From contig NZ_NYVD01000030.1 in NCBI RefSeq assembly GCF_002684405.1, forward strand, positions 1 through 35,364: a stretch of 35,364 bases of DNA. The letters run 5' to 3'. The first letter of the stretch is position 1; every line of letters starts with the position of its first letter. The DNA comes from Parvibaculum sp. Lineage in GTDB: Bacteria > Pseudomonadota > Alphaproteobacteria > Parvibaculales > Parvibaculaceae. The position numbers and the translations under genes were made by a program. Of this stretch, positions 1 to 9,656 are shown piece after piece. The notes beneath the pieces are model-generated. The model searched no databases and was not told the DNA's origin. It was given only the letters and a program-made list of their open reading frames with translations.

Positions 1-630
1 CGCCGCGATGGCAACACATCGTATACGGATGATGTAGCCGTCGGCGCCGCCGCCGGGATCGACGCCTCGGTCGTGCCGGGCGATGACGACAATTTCAAGA
101 TCACAAGCGCAGAGGATCTGATGCGTGCGACCAGACTGCTCGCCGGTGCGAGCGAATACCGCACCGGGCAAGGCTTCGACGTGCATCGCTTCGGCCCCGG
201 CGATCATGTGATGCTGTGCGGGGTGAAAGTGCCTCACTCTCACGGTCTTCTCGGGCATTCCGATGCCGATGCGGGGCTGCATGCCATTACCGACGCCATT
301 CTGGGTGCCATCGCGCAGGGCGATATCGGCAAACACTTTCCGCCTTCCGATCCGCAATGGAAGGGAGCCTCGTCGGATGTCTTTCTTGCCCACGCATCCA
401 GGCTCGCACGCGAGGCGGGCGCGGAGGTGACCCATGTGGACCTCACGCTGATTTGCGAGAAGCCCAAGATCGGACCGCATGCGGAGGCCATGCGGGCGCG
501 TATTTCGGACATCTTGCGGATCGGCCCGGAACGGGTCAGCGTGAAGGCCACGACGACGGAAGGGCTCGGCTTTACCGGGCGCGGAGAAGGCATCGCCGCC
601 CAGGCCGCCGCGACGCTTCGCTTCCGCTGA
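1..630 (+). CDS. ispDF: Bifunctional IspD/IspF, methylerythritol-phosphate pathway (5' end cut by window)
   Basis: This is the 3' part of a fused MEP-pathway enzyme. IspD makes CDP-methylerythritol; IspF cyclises the phosphorylated product to 2-C-methylerythritol 2,4-cyclodiphosphate. The frame is open from base 1, and codons 1-42 match the IspD C-terminus (a TDD near codon 10, then [10 protein letters not shown] and EDL). The IspF domain begins near codon 54 with GFDVHRF, whose Asp60 and His62 are expected metal ligands. It continues with LLGHSDAD, a GDIGKHFPP loop and [14 protein letters not shown] near the end. IspD-IspF fusion is common in alphaproteobacteria. pgpA follows after 20 bases, so the two are probably co-transcribed. 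The true start lies upstream of the window. Confidence 0.95.
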   Translation, partial: RRDGNTSYTDDVAVGAAAGIDASVVPGDDDNFKITSAEDLMRATRLLAGASEYRTGQGFDVHRFGPGDHVMLCGVKVPHSHGLLGHSDADAGLHAITDAILGAIAQGDIGKHFPPSDPQWKGASSDVFLAHASRLAREAGAEVTHVDLTLICEKPKIGPHAEAMRARISDILRIGPERVSVKATTTEGLGFTGRGEGIAAQAAATLRFR

Positions 631-650
631 AAAGGACGAGAGGACGCTTT

Positions 651-1147
<497 letters not shown>

Positions 1148-1151
<4 letters not shown>

Positions 1152-1642
1152 GCCTCTTTCCCACGCGCCTTCTTCACCTTGCGGAATTGCTGGTCGGCGA
1201 TTTGAAGGATGCGGGGCTGAAAATCGTTACCGCGGAATCCTGTACCGGCGGGCTTATTGCCGGACTTCTGACGGAAGTGCCGGGATCTTCCGCCGTGGTG
1301 GAGCGCGGTTTCGTCGTCTATTCCAACGAGGCCAAGCGCGAGATGCTGGATGTGCCGGGCGATCTCATCGCCGATTTCGGCGCGGTGAGCGAACCCGTCG
1401 CCCGCGCCATGGCGGAAGGCGCGCTCAACAACAGCCGCGCGCATATCGCGATTTCCGTGACGGGCGTTGCCGGCCCCGGCGGCGGCACGCCGATGAAGCC
1501 GGTCGGCCTCGTTCATTTCGGCGCGGCGCGGATGAACCGGCGGCTGGAACATGAGATGGAGAGGTTCGGCGATATCGGGCGCGGCGAGATCCGGATGAAC
1601 AGCATCGAGACGGCGCTCAACCTTGCGCGCCGGATGATGTGA
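1148..1642 (+). CDS. pncC: Nicotinamide-nucleotide amidase (CinA C-terminal domain protein)
   Basis: A stand-alone CinA C-terminal domain protein of 164 residues, the family that deamidates nicotinamide mononucleotide to nicotinate mononucleotide in NAD recycling. TAESCTGG at 28-35 carries the catalytic serine (Ser31). Other family blocks are VVYSNEAK (57-64), AVSEPVARAMAEGA (79-92) and VTGVAGPGGGT (104-114). The N-terminal MoCF domain of full-length CinA is absent, as in many proteobacteria. Its start codon overlaps the pgpA stop (ATGA). It ends six bases from the convergent ratA-like gene, with no hairpin between them. Confidence 0.92.
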
Positions 1643-1648
1643 ACGGCG

Positions 1649-2122
1649 TTAACTTTCCGCCGTGTTCCCGTAAAGTTCGTCCGCACGCTGAAGAAAAGCG
1701 CCCATCATCTTCATCAGCGCCCGATCGAAGAACTCGCCGATCAGGCGTTCGAGCATGCGGCTCTTGAATTCGAAGTCGATGGAGAAATAGACGCGCGAGC
1801 CGCCATTGGGCAGTTCCTCGAAGCGCCATTTGTTCATCAGATATTTGAACGGGCCCTTGATATAGCCGACATCGATGGTGAGTTTTGCAGGGTCCAGCAC
1901 GACGCGGCTCGTAAACTGTTCGCGCAGAAGCTTGTAGGACACGATGAGGTCGGCCACGACGATTTCGCCGCCCGGAGCTTCGTCGCCCGCGGGCTCGCGC
2001 TTGCGGATGCGGGCCGCATTGCACCAGGGCAGGAAATCCGGATAGCTCGCAATATCGGCGACGAGCGCATACATGTCGCGCGCCGGATAAGGCACGTCCT
2101 GGCTCTGCTCATGCGCGGGCAT
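1649..2122 (-). CDS. RatA/COQ10-type START-domain protein
   Basis: A 157-residue member of the polyketide-cyclase/START superfamily, the group that includes mitochondrial COQ10 (ubiquinone binding) and the E. coli RatA protein. Family features visible are a short N-terminal strand, the YALVADIASYPDFLPWC block near 18-34, and SIDFEFKSRML followed by a C-terminal amphipathic helix (FFDRALMKMMGAFLQRADEL). A lipid- or quinone-binding role is more likely than a toxin role, but sequence alone does not decide. It starts eight bases after lipA and is probably co-transcribed with it, an arrangement common in alphaproteobacteria. Confidence 0.88.
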   Translation of the reverse strand: MPAHEQSQDVPYPARDMYALVADIASYPDFLPWCNAARIRKREPAGDEAPGGEIVVADLIVSYKLLREQFTSRVVLDPAKLTIDVGYIKGPFKYLMNKWRFEELPNGGSRVYFSIDFEFKSRMLERLIGEFFDRALMKMMGAFLQRADELYGNTAES

Positions 2123-2130
2123 GCGACGCC

Positions 2131-3108
2131 TCAGGCCCCTTTGCCGTCGACGGCCGCGTTGCGGGCGTCCTGCAGCTTCGCAAAGTCTTCATCGGCATGA
2201 TAGGAAGACCGCGTCAGCGGGCTCGATGAGACCAGCAGGAACCCCTTGGTCCGTGCAATCGTCTCATAGGATTTGAACTCCTCCGGCGTCACGAAACGGT
2301 CGATGGCCGCATGTTTGCGCGTGGGCTGGAGATACTGGCCGATGGTGAGGAAGTCGATATCCGCCGAGCGCATATCGTCCATCACCTGCAGCACTTCCTC
2401 GCGTGCTTCGCCAAGGCCGACCATGATGCCGGATTTGGTGAAGATCGTCGGGTCGAGTTCCTTCACCCGCTGCAGCAGGCGCAGCGAATGGAAATAGCGC
2501 GCGCCGGGCCGGATCTTCAGATAGAGCCGCGGCACGGTTTCCAGATTGTGGTTGAACACATCGGGGCGCGCTTCCACCACGCGCTCCAGCGCGCCGTCCT
2601 TGCGCAGGAAGTCCGGCGTCAGGATTTCGACCGTGGTGCCGGGCGAATATTCGCGGATGCGCTCGATCACATCGACGAAGTGCTGTGCGCCGCCATCGGC
2701 GAGGTCGTCGCGGTCCACCGAGGTGATGACGACATGGCGCAGGCCGAGCTTGGCCACGGCTTCCGCCACATGTTCGGGCTCTTTCGTATCGACGGGGGCC
2801 GGCAGGCCTGTCTTCACATTGCAGAAGGAGCAGGCGCGCGTGCAGGTGTCGCCCAGGATCATCATGGTGGCGTGCTTCTTGGTCCAGCATTCGCCGATAT
2901 TCGGGCAGCCCGCTTCCTCGCACACCGTGACAAGCTCGTGATCCTTCACGATCTTCTTCGTCTCGCGATAGACGGGCGAGCCGGGCGCCTTCACGCGGAT
3001 CCATTCCGGTTTGCGCAGAATGGGCGTGTCGGGGCGATGGGCCTTTTCAGGGTGGCGCGGGCGCGGCTTCGCGCTTTCCGCCTGCGTTTTATCGACGATC
3101 GTGACCAT
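2131..3108 (-). CDS. lipA: Lipoyl synthase
   Basis: LipA is a radical-SAM enzyme that inserts two sulfur atoms into octanoyl groups on lipoyl domains. The auxiliary-cluster motif is visible as [12 protein letters not shown] and the radical-SAM cluster motif as [37 protein letters not shown] and the terminal [11 protein letters not shown] block are diagnostic. The start at 3108 (MVTIVDKTQ) is chosen because GCGGAG lies just upstream and alphaproteobacterial LipA proteins typically begin MVT. An in-frame ATG at 3120 adds four residues but has no ribosome-binding site. The gene serves the pdh genes upstream on the same strand, although a sulfatase and terC lie between. Confidence 0.96.
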   Translation of the reverse strand: MVTIVDKTQAESAKPRPRHPEKAHRPDTPILRKPEWIRVKAPGSPVYRETKKIVKDHELVTVCEEAGCPNIGECWTKKHATMMILGDTCTRACSFCNVKTGLPAPVDTKEPEHVAEAVAKLGLRHVVITSVDRDDLADGGAQHFVDVIERIREYSPGTTVEILTPDFLRKDGALERVVEARPDVFNHNLETVPRLYLKIRPGARYFHSLRLLQRVKELDPTIFTKSGIMVGLGEAREEVLQVMDDMRSADIDFLTIGQYLQPTRKHAAIDRFVTPEEFKSYETIARTKGFLLVSSSPLTRSSYHADEDFAKLQDARNAAVDGKGA

Positions 3109-3188
3109 AAGCTCCGCCATATGCCGGGATGTTCAGGACATGGATAGACGTTCTGACAGATTCAAGCAAATCGTGCGTGAATCCGGAT

Positions 3189-4721
3189 TCAATTCAAGCC
3201 GAGGCGGGTAAACTGCGCCTCCGGCGCTTCCAGCTCGCGCAGGGCGCTTTCGAGCGCTTCGGCCAGTTCCTTTTCCTTTGCGGTGCCGGCGAGATTGCGC
3301 TCCTCTTCAGGGTCTTCGGAAAGATTGAAGAGATGGTTGCCGGTGAATTTCGCCCGCGCCCAGAAGGGAACGGCGTCGCTCTCGTCCCATGGCTGATGGA
3401 TGACCGGCACATTGCTGCCGGGCATGCGATCGAGAAAGGCTCGGTCATCGGGCAGCGGCAATTCCTGCTCTCGCGTCAGTACATGCGTCGGCATGGTGGA
3501 CCAGCGATTGGAGAGCATGGCAAGCGGCGCGTTGCTGTCCTTCGGCGCGCGGGCATATTTGTGCGTGCCGTCGATATAGTGGACCTCCCTGCCCCAGACG
3601 CCAGTGAGCAGCCAGTCGCGCACCGACTTCGCCTCGCCGGACAGAAGCGGCAGCAGGGATTTGCCATGGGTGCGCTGGCGCGCCTCGACGCCGAAGAGAT
3701 CGGCGAGCGTGGCGAAGAGATCGACGCTGGTGGTGAGCGCGTCGCATGTGCCGGGCGCGACGCCGGGATGGGCAAGCATCAGCGGGATATGGCCGAGCGG
3801 CTCGTAAACGGGCACGCCGGGCTTGCCCCAGATATCCTTCTCGCCGAGATAATGGCCGTGATCGGTGCAGAGGATGACGAGCGTGTCGTCCCACAAGTTA
3901 TTGCGGTCCAGCGCGTCGAGCAGCTTGCCGAACCAGGCGTCGATCATGGTGAGCTTGCCGCCGTAGCAGGCGCGGATCTGTTTTGCCTGCCGTTCGTCGA
4001 TGATGCCCTTCTCGATAGCGCCCCGGATATAGGGCGGCCAGATGAGATGGGGGCCCTCCCAGTCGGCGTCATACATGGAGGCATAGGGCTCGGGCGTATC
4101 GAAGGGCTCATGCGGGTCGAACTCATCGACGAACAGCATGAAGCGGTCGTAATGGCCCGCATTCTCGTCGATCCAGCGGGCGGCGGCGCCCATGGTGCGG
4201 GGGCCGGGAAAGTCTTCCTCGCCCTTGAACCAGCCGCGTGAATTGTCATAGGGCATGTGGCGGTCGAAGAGGAGCTGCGGCGCACCGGCCCAGCTCGGAT
4301 CGGGCCGCGTCTTCCACGGATCGCCCTCATGGCCGCGCTGATAATCCCAGGCGGAGAAATCGACGTGGTAATTCTCGCCACCCGTTTCGAAGAGATGGGG
4401 ATGGTCGGAGATGAGCTGCGTCGTCACGCCCTTCGCGCGCAGCTCATAGGTGATGGCGTCTTCCCAGATTTCGATGGAGCCCCAGGGCCGCCAGAGAAAA
4501 TCGAGCGCGCCGCAGAGAATGTCGTGCCGCGCAGGCATGCAAGGCAATGAGCCGGTGAAATGGTTCGTGAAGCGCGTTGCGCACGCGGCGAAGCGGTCGA
4601 GATGCGGCGTTGCGAACTCGGTGCCGCCATAGGCGCCCAGCATGTGGCGGTTGAGGCTGTCGAGCAGAATGACGACGGCATTCGCCGGCTTCTTCAAGCC
4701 GGTCTCTTCGGTACGTGCCAT
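3189..4721 (-). CDS. Sulfatase / alkaline-phosphatase superfamily hydrolase (formylglycine type)
   Basis: A 510-residue sulfatase-family hydrolase with no obvious signal peptide. DSLNRH (21-26) supplies the first metal Asp. CMPAR (61-65) is the C-X-P-X-R sulfatase signature whose cysteine would be oxidised to formylglycine. CTDHGHYLGEKD carries the later metal-binding Asp-His, and WGKPG follows. Substrate cannot be read from sequence; sulfate esters or phosphonate monoesters are both possible. An in-frame extension to 4895 is rejected because 4721 is preceded by GGAGGAGA at ideal spacing, and the extension would overlap terC. terC lies 43 bases upstream and lipA 68 bases downstream, so this gene sits inside the pdh-lipA block. 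No sulfatase-maturation gene is nearby. Confidence 0.9.
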   Translation of the reverse strand: MARTEETGLKKPANAVVILLDSLNRHMLGAYGGTEFATPHLDRFAACATRFTNHFTGSLPCMPARHDILCGALDFLWRPWGSIEIWEDAITYELRAKGVTTQLISDHPHLFETGGENYHVDFSAWDYQRGHEGDPWKTRPDPSWAGAPQLLFDRHMPYDNSRGWFKGEEDFPGPRTMGAAARWIDENAGHYDRFMLFVDEFDPHEPFDTPEPYASMYDADWEGPHLIWPPYIRGAIEKGIIDERQAKQIRACYGGKLTMIDAWFGKLLDALDRNNLWDDTLVILCTDHGHYLGEKDIWGKPGVPVYEPLGHIPLMLAHPGVAPGTCDALTTSVDLFATLADLFGVEARQRTHGKSLLPLLSGEAKSVRDWLLTGVWGREVHYIDGTHKYARAPKDSNAPLAMLSNRWSTMPTHVLTREQELPLPDDRAFLDRMPGSNVPVIHQPWDESDAVPFWARAKFTGNHLFNLSEDPEEERNLAGTAKEKELAEALESALRELEAPEAQFTRLGLN

Positions 4722-4764
4722 CCGGTCTCCTCCCCCATGCGGCGCGACGAATATTCCTTTAAGG

Positions 4765-5505
4765 CTACTCTTTCCGGGCGGCTCTTTCAGCCCTGCGGCG
4801 CGAGGCCCAGAGATTGAGCGCTTCCACGCCGACCGAGAAGGCCACGGCGAAGTAGAGATAGCCCTTCGGAATATGGAAATGCAGGCCGTCCGCAATGAGC
4901 GAGACGCCGATCAGGATGAGGAAGCTCAGCGCCAGCATTTTCACCGTCGGATGCTTCTCGACAAAGGCGCTGACGGGCTCGGCTGCGAAAACCATGACGA
5001 TGACGGCGATCACGACGGCAGTCGCCATGATCTCGAAATGATCGGACATACCGACGGCGGTCATCACGCTGTCGAAGGAGAAAACGATGTCGATAATGGC
5101 AATCTGAAGCACGACCATCGCAAGGGCGCTTTTTGCAACCTTTACTGGCCCGCACTGCACTTCCTCCTCGCCCTCCACGGATTCATGGATTTCGAGAGTG
5201 GATTTCGCGAGCAGGAAAAGGCCGCCTCCCATAAGCAGCAGGTCGCGCCATGAAACGGCAAAGTCCTCCAGCGTGAAAACGGGATCGGTCAGCGTGACCA
5301 CCCAGGCGGCGGACGCCAGCAGGCCGAGCCGCGTGACCACGGCGGCCAGCAGACCGAGCCTTCGGCCGAGCTTCTGCTGACTTTTCGGCAGACGCCCGGC
5401 GATAATCGACAGGAAGATCAGATTGTCGACGCCGAGAACGACCTCGAGCACCGTCAGCGTTGCAAGGCTTGCCCAGGCACCGGGCGTCAACAAAATGTCG
5501 AACAT
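4765..5505 (-). CDS. TerC family integral membrane protein
   Basis: A 246-residue multi-pass membrane protein of the TerC family, which is linked to metal-ion export (notably Mn2+) and tellurite resistance. The two conserved acidic membrane motifs are EVVLGVDNLIFLSI (21-34) and DIVFSFDSVMTAVGM; their aspartates are thought to bind metal. About seven hydrophobic segments are visible, and the tail is basic (RRRAERAARKE). It starts eight bases after the lpdA stop, so it is almost certainly co-transcribed with lpdA. No strong Shine-Dalgarno is visible, so translational coupling is likely. Its presence between lpdA and lipA is unexpected. Confidence 0.9.
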   Translation of the reverse strand: MFDILLTPGAWASLATLTVLEVVLGVDNLIFLSIIAGRLPKSQQKLGRRLGLLAAVVTRLGLLASAAWVVTLTDPVFTLEDFAVSWRDLLLMGGGLFLLAKSTLEIHESVEGEEEVQCGPVKVAKSALAMVVLQIAIIDIVFSFDSVMTAVGMSDHFEIMATAVVIAVIVMVFAAEPVSAFVEKHPTVKMLALSFLILIGVSLIADGLHFHIPKGYLYFAVAFSVGVEALNLWASRRRAERAARKE

Positions 5506-5513
5506 ATTCGCCG

Positions 5514-6914
5514 TCAGATATGGAGTGCTCTCTGATACGCATCGAGCACGGACTCATGCATCATCTCCGACAATGTGGGATGTGGGAAGATGGTGTGCAT
5601 CAGCTCGGCTTCGGTCGTCTCCAGATTTTTGGCCACCGTATAGCCCTGAATGAGCTCTGTCACCTCTGCGCCGATCATATGCGCGCCGAGCAGTTCGCCG
5701 GTTTTCTCATCGAAAATGGTCTTGATGAGCCCCTGATCCTCGCCAAGCGCGATGGCCTTCCCATTGCCGGTGAAGGGAAAACGGCCGACCTTGACCTTGT
5801 GGCCCTGCTCCACCGCCTGCGCCTCGGTGAGGCCGACGCTGGCAATCTGGGGCGCGGAATAGGTACAGCCGGGCACTTTTTTCGTGTCGAGCGGATGAAG
5901 CCCCTTCACGCCCGCCATATGCTCCACGGCGATGACGCCTTCATGCATGGCCTTGTGGGCAAGCCAGGGCGCGCCGACGAGATCGCCGATGGCATAGACG
6001 CCCTTCACGCCGGTGCGCAGCCATTCGTCCACGACGACATGGCCTTTCTCGACCTTGATGCCGGCGTCTTCCAGCCCGATCTTTTCCACATTGCCGGTGA
6101 TGCCGACGGCGGAGATCACTCGCTCGACTTCGATGGTTTCGGATTTGCCCTGTGCGTTGGCGATAGTCGCCTTGACGCTGTTCTTCTGCTTGTCGAGCTT
6201 TTCGACCTTGGCGCCCGTCATGATTTTCATGCCGCGCTTCTTGAAGGCGCGGGCCGCCATTTTCGAGATTTCCTCGTCTTCGACAGGCAGGATGCGATCC
6301 ATCACCTCGACGACCGTCACCTCGCAGCCGAAGGCGCGATAGAAACTCGCAAACTCGATACCGATGGCGCCCGAGCCGATGACCAGCAGCGATTTCGGCA
6401 TGGCGTCGGGCACCATGGCCTCGCGATAGGTCCAGACGAGTTTGCCGTCGGGTTCGAGCCCCGGCAGGGTCCGCGCGCGGGCGCCGGTGGCGAGGATGAT
6501 GTTCTTCGCCTTCAACGTCTGTTTGCCGTCTTTCGTCTCGGCCTCCACGACACCTTCGCCCGCCAGACGGCCGGAGCCTTCAATGACGTCGATCTTGTTC
6601 TTCTTCATCAGGAAACCGACGCCCTTTGAGAGGCGCTCGGAGACTTCACGGCTGCGCTTGACGATGGCGGCGGCGTCATAGGACGGGTTTTCGACCTTGA
6701 GGCCGAACTCCTCCGCCCGCTCGATGAGGTCGTAGACTTCCGCCGAGCGCAACAGCGCCTTGGTCGGTATGCAGCCCCAATTGAGGCAGATGCCGCCCAG
6801 ACGGTCGCGTTCCACGATGGCGGTCTTCATGCCGAGCTGCGCGGCGCGCACCGCCGCCACATAGCCGCCGGGGCCGGAACCGATGATGACGAGGTCGTAG
6901 CTTTTCTCACTCAT
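5514..6914 (-). CDS. lpdA: Dihydrolipoyl dehydrogenase (E3)
   Basis: E3 reoxidises dihydrolipoyl groups on E2 with FAD and NAD+. The 466-residue protein has the FAD-binding GSGPGGYVAAVRAAQLG near 12-28, the redox disulfide GGICLNWGC (Cys43 and Cys48), a second dinucleotide-binding GSGAIGIEFA, and the C-terminal HPTLSE with the catalytic His445/Glu450 pair. AGGAGG lies ahead of the ATG and overlaps the pdhC stop region, so it is coupled to pdhC. As part of the PDH cluster it most likely serves pyruvate dehydrogenase, although E3 can be shared with other 2-oxo acid complexes. Confidence 0.97.
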   Translation of the reverse strand: MSEKSYDLVIIGSGPGGYVAAVRAAQLGMKTAIVERDRLGGICLNWGCIPTKALLRSAEVYDLIERAEEFGLKVENPSYDAAAIVKRSREVSERLSKGVGFLMKKNKIDVIEGSGRLAGEGVVEAETKDGKQTLKAKNIILATGARARTLPGLEPDGKLVWTYREAMVPDAMPKSLLVIGSGAIGIEFASFYRAFGCEVTVVEVMDRILPVEDEEISKMAARAFKKRGMKIMTGAKVEKLDKQKNSVKATIANAQGKSETIEVERVISAVGITGNVEKIGLEDAGIKVEKGHVVVDEWLRTGVKGVYAIGDLVGAPWLAHKAMHEGVIAVEHMAGVKGLHPLDTKKVPGCTYSAPQIASVGLTEAQAVEQGHKVKVGRFPFTGNGKAIALGEDQGLIKTIFDEKTGELLGAHMIGAEVTELIQGYTVAKNLETTEAELMHTIFPHPTLSEMMHESVLDAYQRALHI

Positions 6915-6926
6915 GGGTCCGCCTCC

Positions 6927-8255
6927 TCACAGCAACATGCGGGCGGGGAATTCCACGAAGCCCTTGAAGGCATCGAGGAAGCGGGCACCGAGCGCCCCGT
7001 CAATCGCGCGGTGGTCGCAGGACATGGTGACGGTCATCACGGTCGCCACCTCGACCTTGCCGTCCAGCACCACGGTCCTCTCCTCGCCTGCGCCGACAGC
7101 CAGAATGGCGGCCTGAGGCGGGTTGATGACGGCGGTGAAGTGTTTGATGCCGAACATGCCGAGATTGGAGATGGAGAAGGAGCCGCCCTCGAACTCCGAC
7201 GGTTTCAGTTTCTTGTCGCGTGCGCGGCCCGCCAGCTCTTTCGCTTCGGAGGCGATTTGCGCGAGCCCCTTGGTTTCGGCGGCCCGAAGAATGGGCGTGA
7301 TGAGACCGCCATCCAGCGCGACGGCGATGCCGACATCGGCATGCTTGTGTTTCAGGAGCGCATCGCCCGCATAGGACACATTCGCCTCCGGCACCTTCTT
7401 CAGGGCGAGTGCCGCGGCGCGAATGAGGAAATCGTTCACCGACAGCTTCACACCGCCATCGGCCAACTCATTGTTGAGTTCCTTCCGGACTCGGAGCAGC
7501 TCGTCCAGCCTGCAATCCACCGTCAGGTAGAAATGCGGGATTTCCTGCATGGACTGGGTGAGACGGCGCGCAATCGTCTTGCGCATGCCGTCGAGCGGTA
7601 TTTCCTCGTAAGAGCCTTCCTCGTAGAAAGCCCTCGCGTCGATGCTCTGGGCGGGCGCCATGGCCTGCCCCGCCGCTTTCGATGCGGCGGCGCCGGGCTT
7701 TGCGCCTTCCACATCGGCGCGCACGATGCGGCCATGCGGCCCGGAGCCTTTGAGCGACGCGAGGTCGACGCCTTTTTGCGCCGCTATACGGCGAGCAAGC
7801 GGGCTGGCGAAGATGCGTTCACCGCTGGCATCCGTCGGCGCGGGGGGCGCTTTTCCGCCGGGGTCCTTTGCGGCCGGCGCAGGCGCCTTTTCGGGAGCGG
7901 GTTTCTCGGCCTTCGCCGGAGCGGGAGCCGCCTCAGGTTCACTCTCCGTCTTCTGCGGCGCAGAGGGCGCTCCCTTGGAGGGATCGAAGCCCTCAAGGTC
8001 GTCTTCGCTTTCACCTTCCTCCAGCAGGACGGCAATAGGCTTGTTGACGGCGACGCCCTCGGTGCCTTCGGCCACGAGGATTTCGCCGATGGTACCTTCA
8101 TCGACGGCTTCCACTTCCATGGTGGCCTTGTCGGTCTCGATTTCAGCGATGACATCGCCAGAGCTGACGGTGTCACCTTTCTTGACGTGCCATTTGGCAA
8201 GCGTGCCCTCTTCCATGGTGGGCGAAAGGGCGGGCATCAGAACCGGTGTCGGCAT
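6927..8255 (-). CDS. pdhC: Pyruvate dehydrogenase E2, dihydrolipoyl acetyltransferase
   Basis: E2 core of the pyruvate dehydrogenase complex, 442 residues. It has one N-terminal lipoyl domain with [11 protein letters not shown] (lipoyl Lys43), an Ala/Pro/Lys-rich linker (about 85-140), a peripheral-subunit-binding domain ([11 protein letters not shown] through [11 protein letters not shown]), then the acyltransferase domain ending in [10 protein letters not shown] with His415 and Asp419. The ATG is preceded by GGGAGGG. The first 50 residues are almost identical to those of PdhB, the neighbouring gene. The spacing to pdhB (11 bases) and lpdA (12 bases) indicates one operon. Confidence 0.97.
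   Translation of the reverse strand: MPTPVLMPALSPTMEEGTLAKWHVKKGDTVSSGDVIAEIETDKATMEVEAVDEGTIGEILVAEGTEGVAVNKPIAVLLEEGESEDDLEGFDPSKGAPSAPQKTESEPEAAPAPAKAEKPAPEKAPAPAAKDPGGKAPPAPTDASGERIFASPLARRIAAQKGVDLASLKGSGPHGRIVRADVEGAKPGAAASKAAGQAMAPAQSIDARAFYEEGSYEEIPLDGMRKTIARRLTQSMQEIPHFYLTVDCRLDELLRVRKELNNELADGGVKLSVNDFLIRAAALALKKVPEANVSYAGDALLKHKHADVGIAVALDGGLITPILRAAETKGLAQIASEAKELAGRARDKKLKPSEFEGGSFSISNLGMFGIKHFTAVINPPQAAILAVGAGEERTVVLDGKVEVATVMTVTMSCDHRAIDGALGARFLDAFKGFVEFPARMLL
8106..8237 (-). repeat. Near-identical lipoyl-domain segment, pdhC copy
   Basis: Partner of the segment in pdhB at 9503-9634. Similarity drops sharply after residue 50, where the two lipoyl domains diverge in the usual way. 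Confidence 0.85.
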
Positions 8256-8266
8256 GTTTCCCTCCC

Positions 8267-9652
8267 TCAGCGATAGCAGACGGTTTTCACCGCCTCTATC
8301 ACTTCATCCGCACTGGGAAGCGCGAGTTTTTCCAGATTGGCCGCGTAAGGCATGGGCACATCCTTCTGCGTCACGCGGAGGATCGGCGCGTCGAGATAAT
8401 CGAAAGCCTTGGCCTGCACCTGCGCGGCGATCTCCGCACCGACACCGCAATGCGGCCAGGTCTCGTCCACCGTGACGACGCGGTTGGTTTTCTTGACGGA
8501 CTCGATCACCGTATCGATGTCGAGCGGGCGAATGGTGCGCAGGTCGATGAGTTCGGCATTGATGCCCTCCTCTTCGAGCTTCGCCATCGCATCGAGGCAG
8601 TAAGTGATGCCGTGGCTGTAGGAGACCAGCGTTACATCCGTGCCTTCCTTCATCACGCGCGCCTTGCCGATGGGCAGCGTGTAGTCATCGATCTGCGGCA
8701 CATCGAAACTCTTGCCGTAGAGCACTTCGTTTTCCAGGAAGACGACCGGGTTCGGATCGCGGATGGCGGCTTTCAGCAGGCCTTTCGCATCCATCGCCGA
8801 ATAGGGTGCGATGACGATGAGGCCCGGAACATGCGCGTACCAGGAGGAATAGTCCTGACTGTGCTGCGCGCCCACACGGGCCGCGGGACCGTTCGGTCCC
8901 CGGAACACGATGGGACAGGACATCTGGCCGCCGGACATGTAGCGCGTCTTAGCCGCCGAATTGATGATGTGGTCCATCGCCTGCATGGCGAAGTTGAAGG
9001 TCATGAATTCGACGATGGGACGAAGCCCGGCCATCGCCGCGCCGACGCCAAGGCCCGTAAAGCCGTGCTCGGTGATCGGTGTATCGACCACACGCTTGTC
9101 GCCGAATTCGGCGAGCAGGCCCTGCGTGACCTTGTAGGCGCCTTCATATTGCGCAACCTCTTCGCCCATGACGAACACACGTTCGTCGCGGCGCATCTCT
9201 TCCGCCATAGCGTCGCGCAATGCTTCGCGGACGGTCTGTTCCTCGAATTCGGTTCCTTCGGGCAGCTCGGGATCGGATGCAACCTCGACCGCGGGCGGGG
9301 CCGGCGCTTCATCGCCTGCATCGTCGGGTTCTTCCGCCTTCGGAGCTTCGGTCTTCTCCTGCGGCGCAGATGATTCCACCTTTTCTTCGCTCACGCTTTC
9401 GGTGTCTTCATCCTCACCGGCCAGAAGTGCGATGACTTCGTTGACCTTCACATTTTCCGTGCCTTCCGGCACGACGATCTTTGCGACGGTTCCGTCATCG
9501 GCCGCTTCCACTTCCATCGTCGCCTTGTCGGTTTCGATTTCCGCGATCACATCGCCGGAGCTGACGGTGTCGCCTTCCTTCACGTGCCATTTGGCGAGCG
9601 TGCCTTCCTCCATGGTCGGAGAAAGAGCGGGCATGGTTACCTTGATCGACAT
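8267..9652 (-). CDS. pdhB: Pyruvate dehydrogenase E1 beta subunit with N-terminal lipoyl domain
   Basis: E1 beta pairs with PdhA to decarboxylate pyruvate with thiamine diphosphate. The protein is 461 residues, longer than a plain E1 beta (about 330), because it carries its own lipoyl domain at 1-80 ([11 protein letters not shown], Lys43) and an acidic Pro/Ala linker. The E1 beta domain starts near 135 ([19 protein letters not shown]) and ends with [16 protein letters not shown] lipoyl-bearing E1 beta is a known alphaproteobacterial feature. The gene starts four bases after the pdhA stop. Confidence 0.97.
   Translation of the reverse strand: MSIKVTMPALSPTMEEGTLAKWHVKEGDTVSSGDVIAEIETDKATMEVEAADDGTVAKIVVPEGTENVKVNEVIALLAGEDEDTESVSEEKVESSAPQEKTEAPKAEEPDDAGDEAPAPPAVEVASDPELPEGTEFEEQTVREALRDAMAEEMRRDERVFVMGEEVAQYEGAYKVTQGLLAEFGDKRVVDTPITEHGFTGLGVGAAMAGLRPIVEFMTFNFAMQAMDHIINSAAKTRYMSGGQMSCPIVFRGPNGPAARVGAQHSQDYSSWYAHVPGLIVIAPYSAMDAKGLLKAAIRDPNPVVFLENEVLYGKSFDVPQIDDYTLPIGKARVMKEGTDVTLVSYSHGITYCLDAMAKLEEEGINAELIDLRTIRPLDIDTVIESVKKTNRVVTVDETWPHCGVGAEIAAQVQAKAFDYLDAPILRVTQKDVPMPYAANLEKLALPSADEVIEAVKTVCYR
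9503..9634 (-). repeat. Near-identical lipoyl-domain segment, pdhB copy
   Basis: Codons 7-50 of pdhB encode a lipoyl-domain segment that matches codons 7-50 of pdhC (8106-8237) at 43 of 44 residues, the exception being Glu26 versus Lys26. The DNA is also closely similar, differing mainly at third positions. The two copies form a direct repeat about 1.4 kb apart. Confidence 0.85.
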
Positions 9653-9656
9653 TGGC

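Noticed and set aside
1643-1648. A terminator between pncC and the convergent ratA-like gene
   Set aside because: The gap is six bases and no hairpin with a T-tract spans it. The same holds for the three-base gap at 22182-22184 between the PhyH-type gene and kdsA.
1649-2122. Reading the ratA-like gene as half of a toxin-antitoxin system
   Set aside because: No second partner gene is present and the gene is coupled to lipA; a START-domain lipid or quinone role fits the context better.
2311-3147. Long plus-strand open frame opposite lipA
   Set aside because: It is an antisense shadow of lipA, and similar shadows lie opposite sulfatase, lpdA, pdhC, pdhB, eno, pyrG and ppiD. They are expected in GC-rich coding DNA and have no domain content.
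4722-4895. N-terminal extension of the sulfatase
   Set aside because: It would overlap terC, contains no signal peptide or sulfatase motif, and a near-ideal ribosome-binding site supports the start at 4721.
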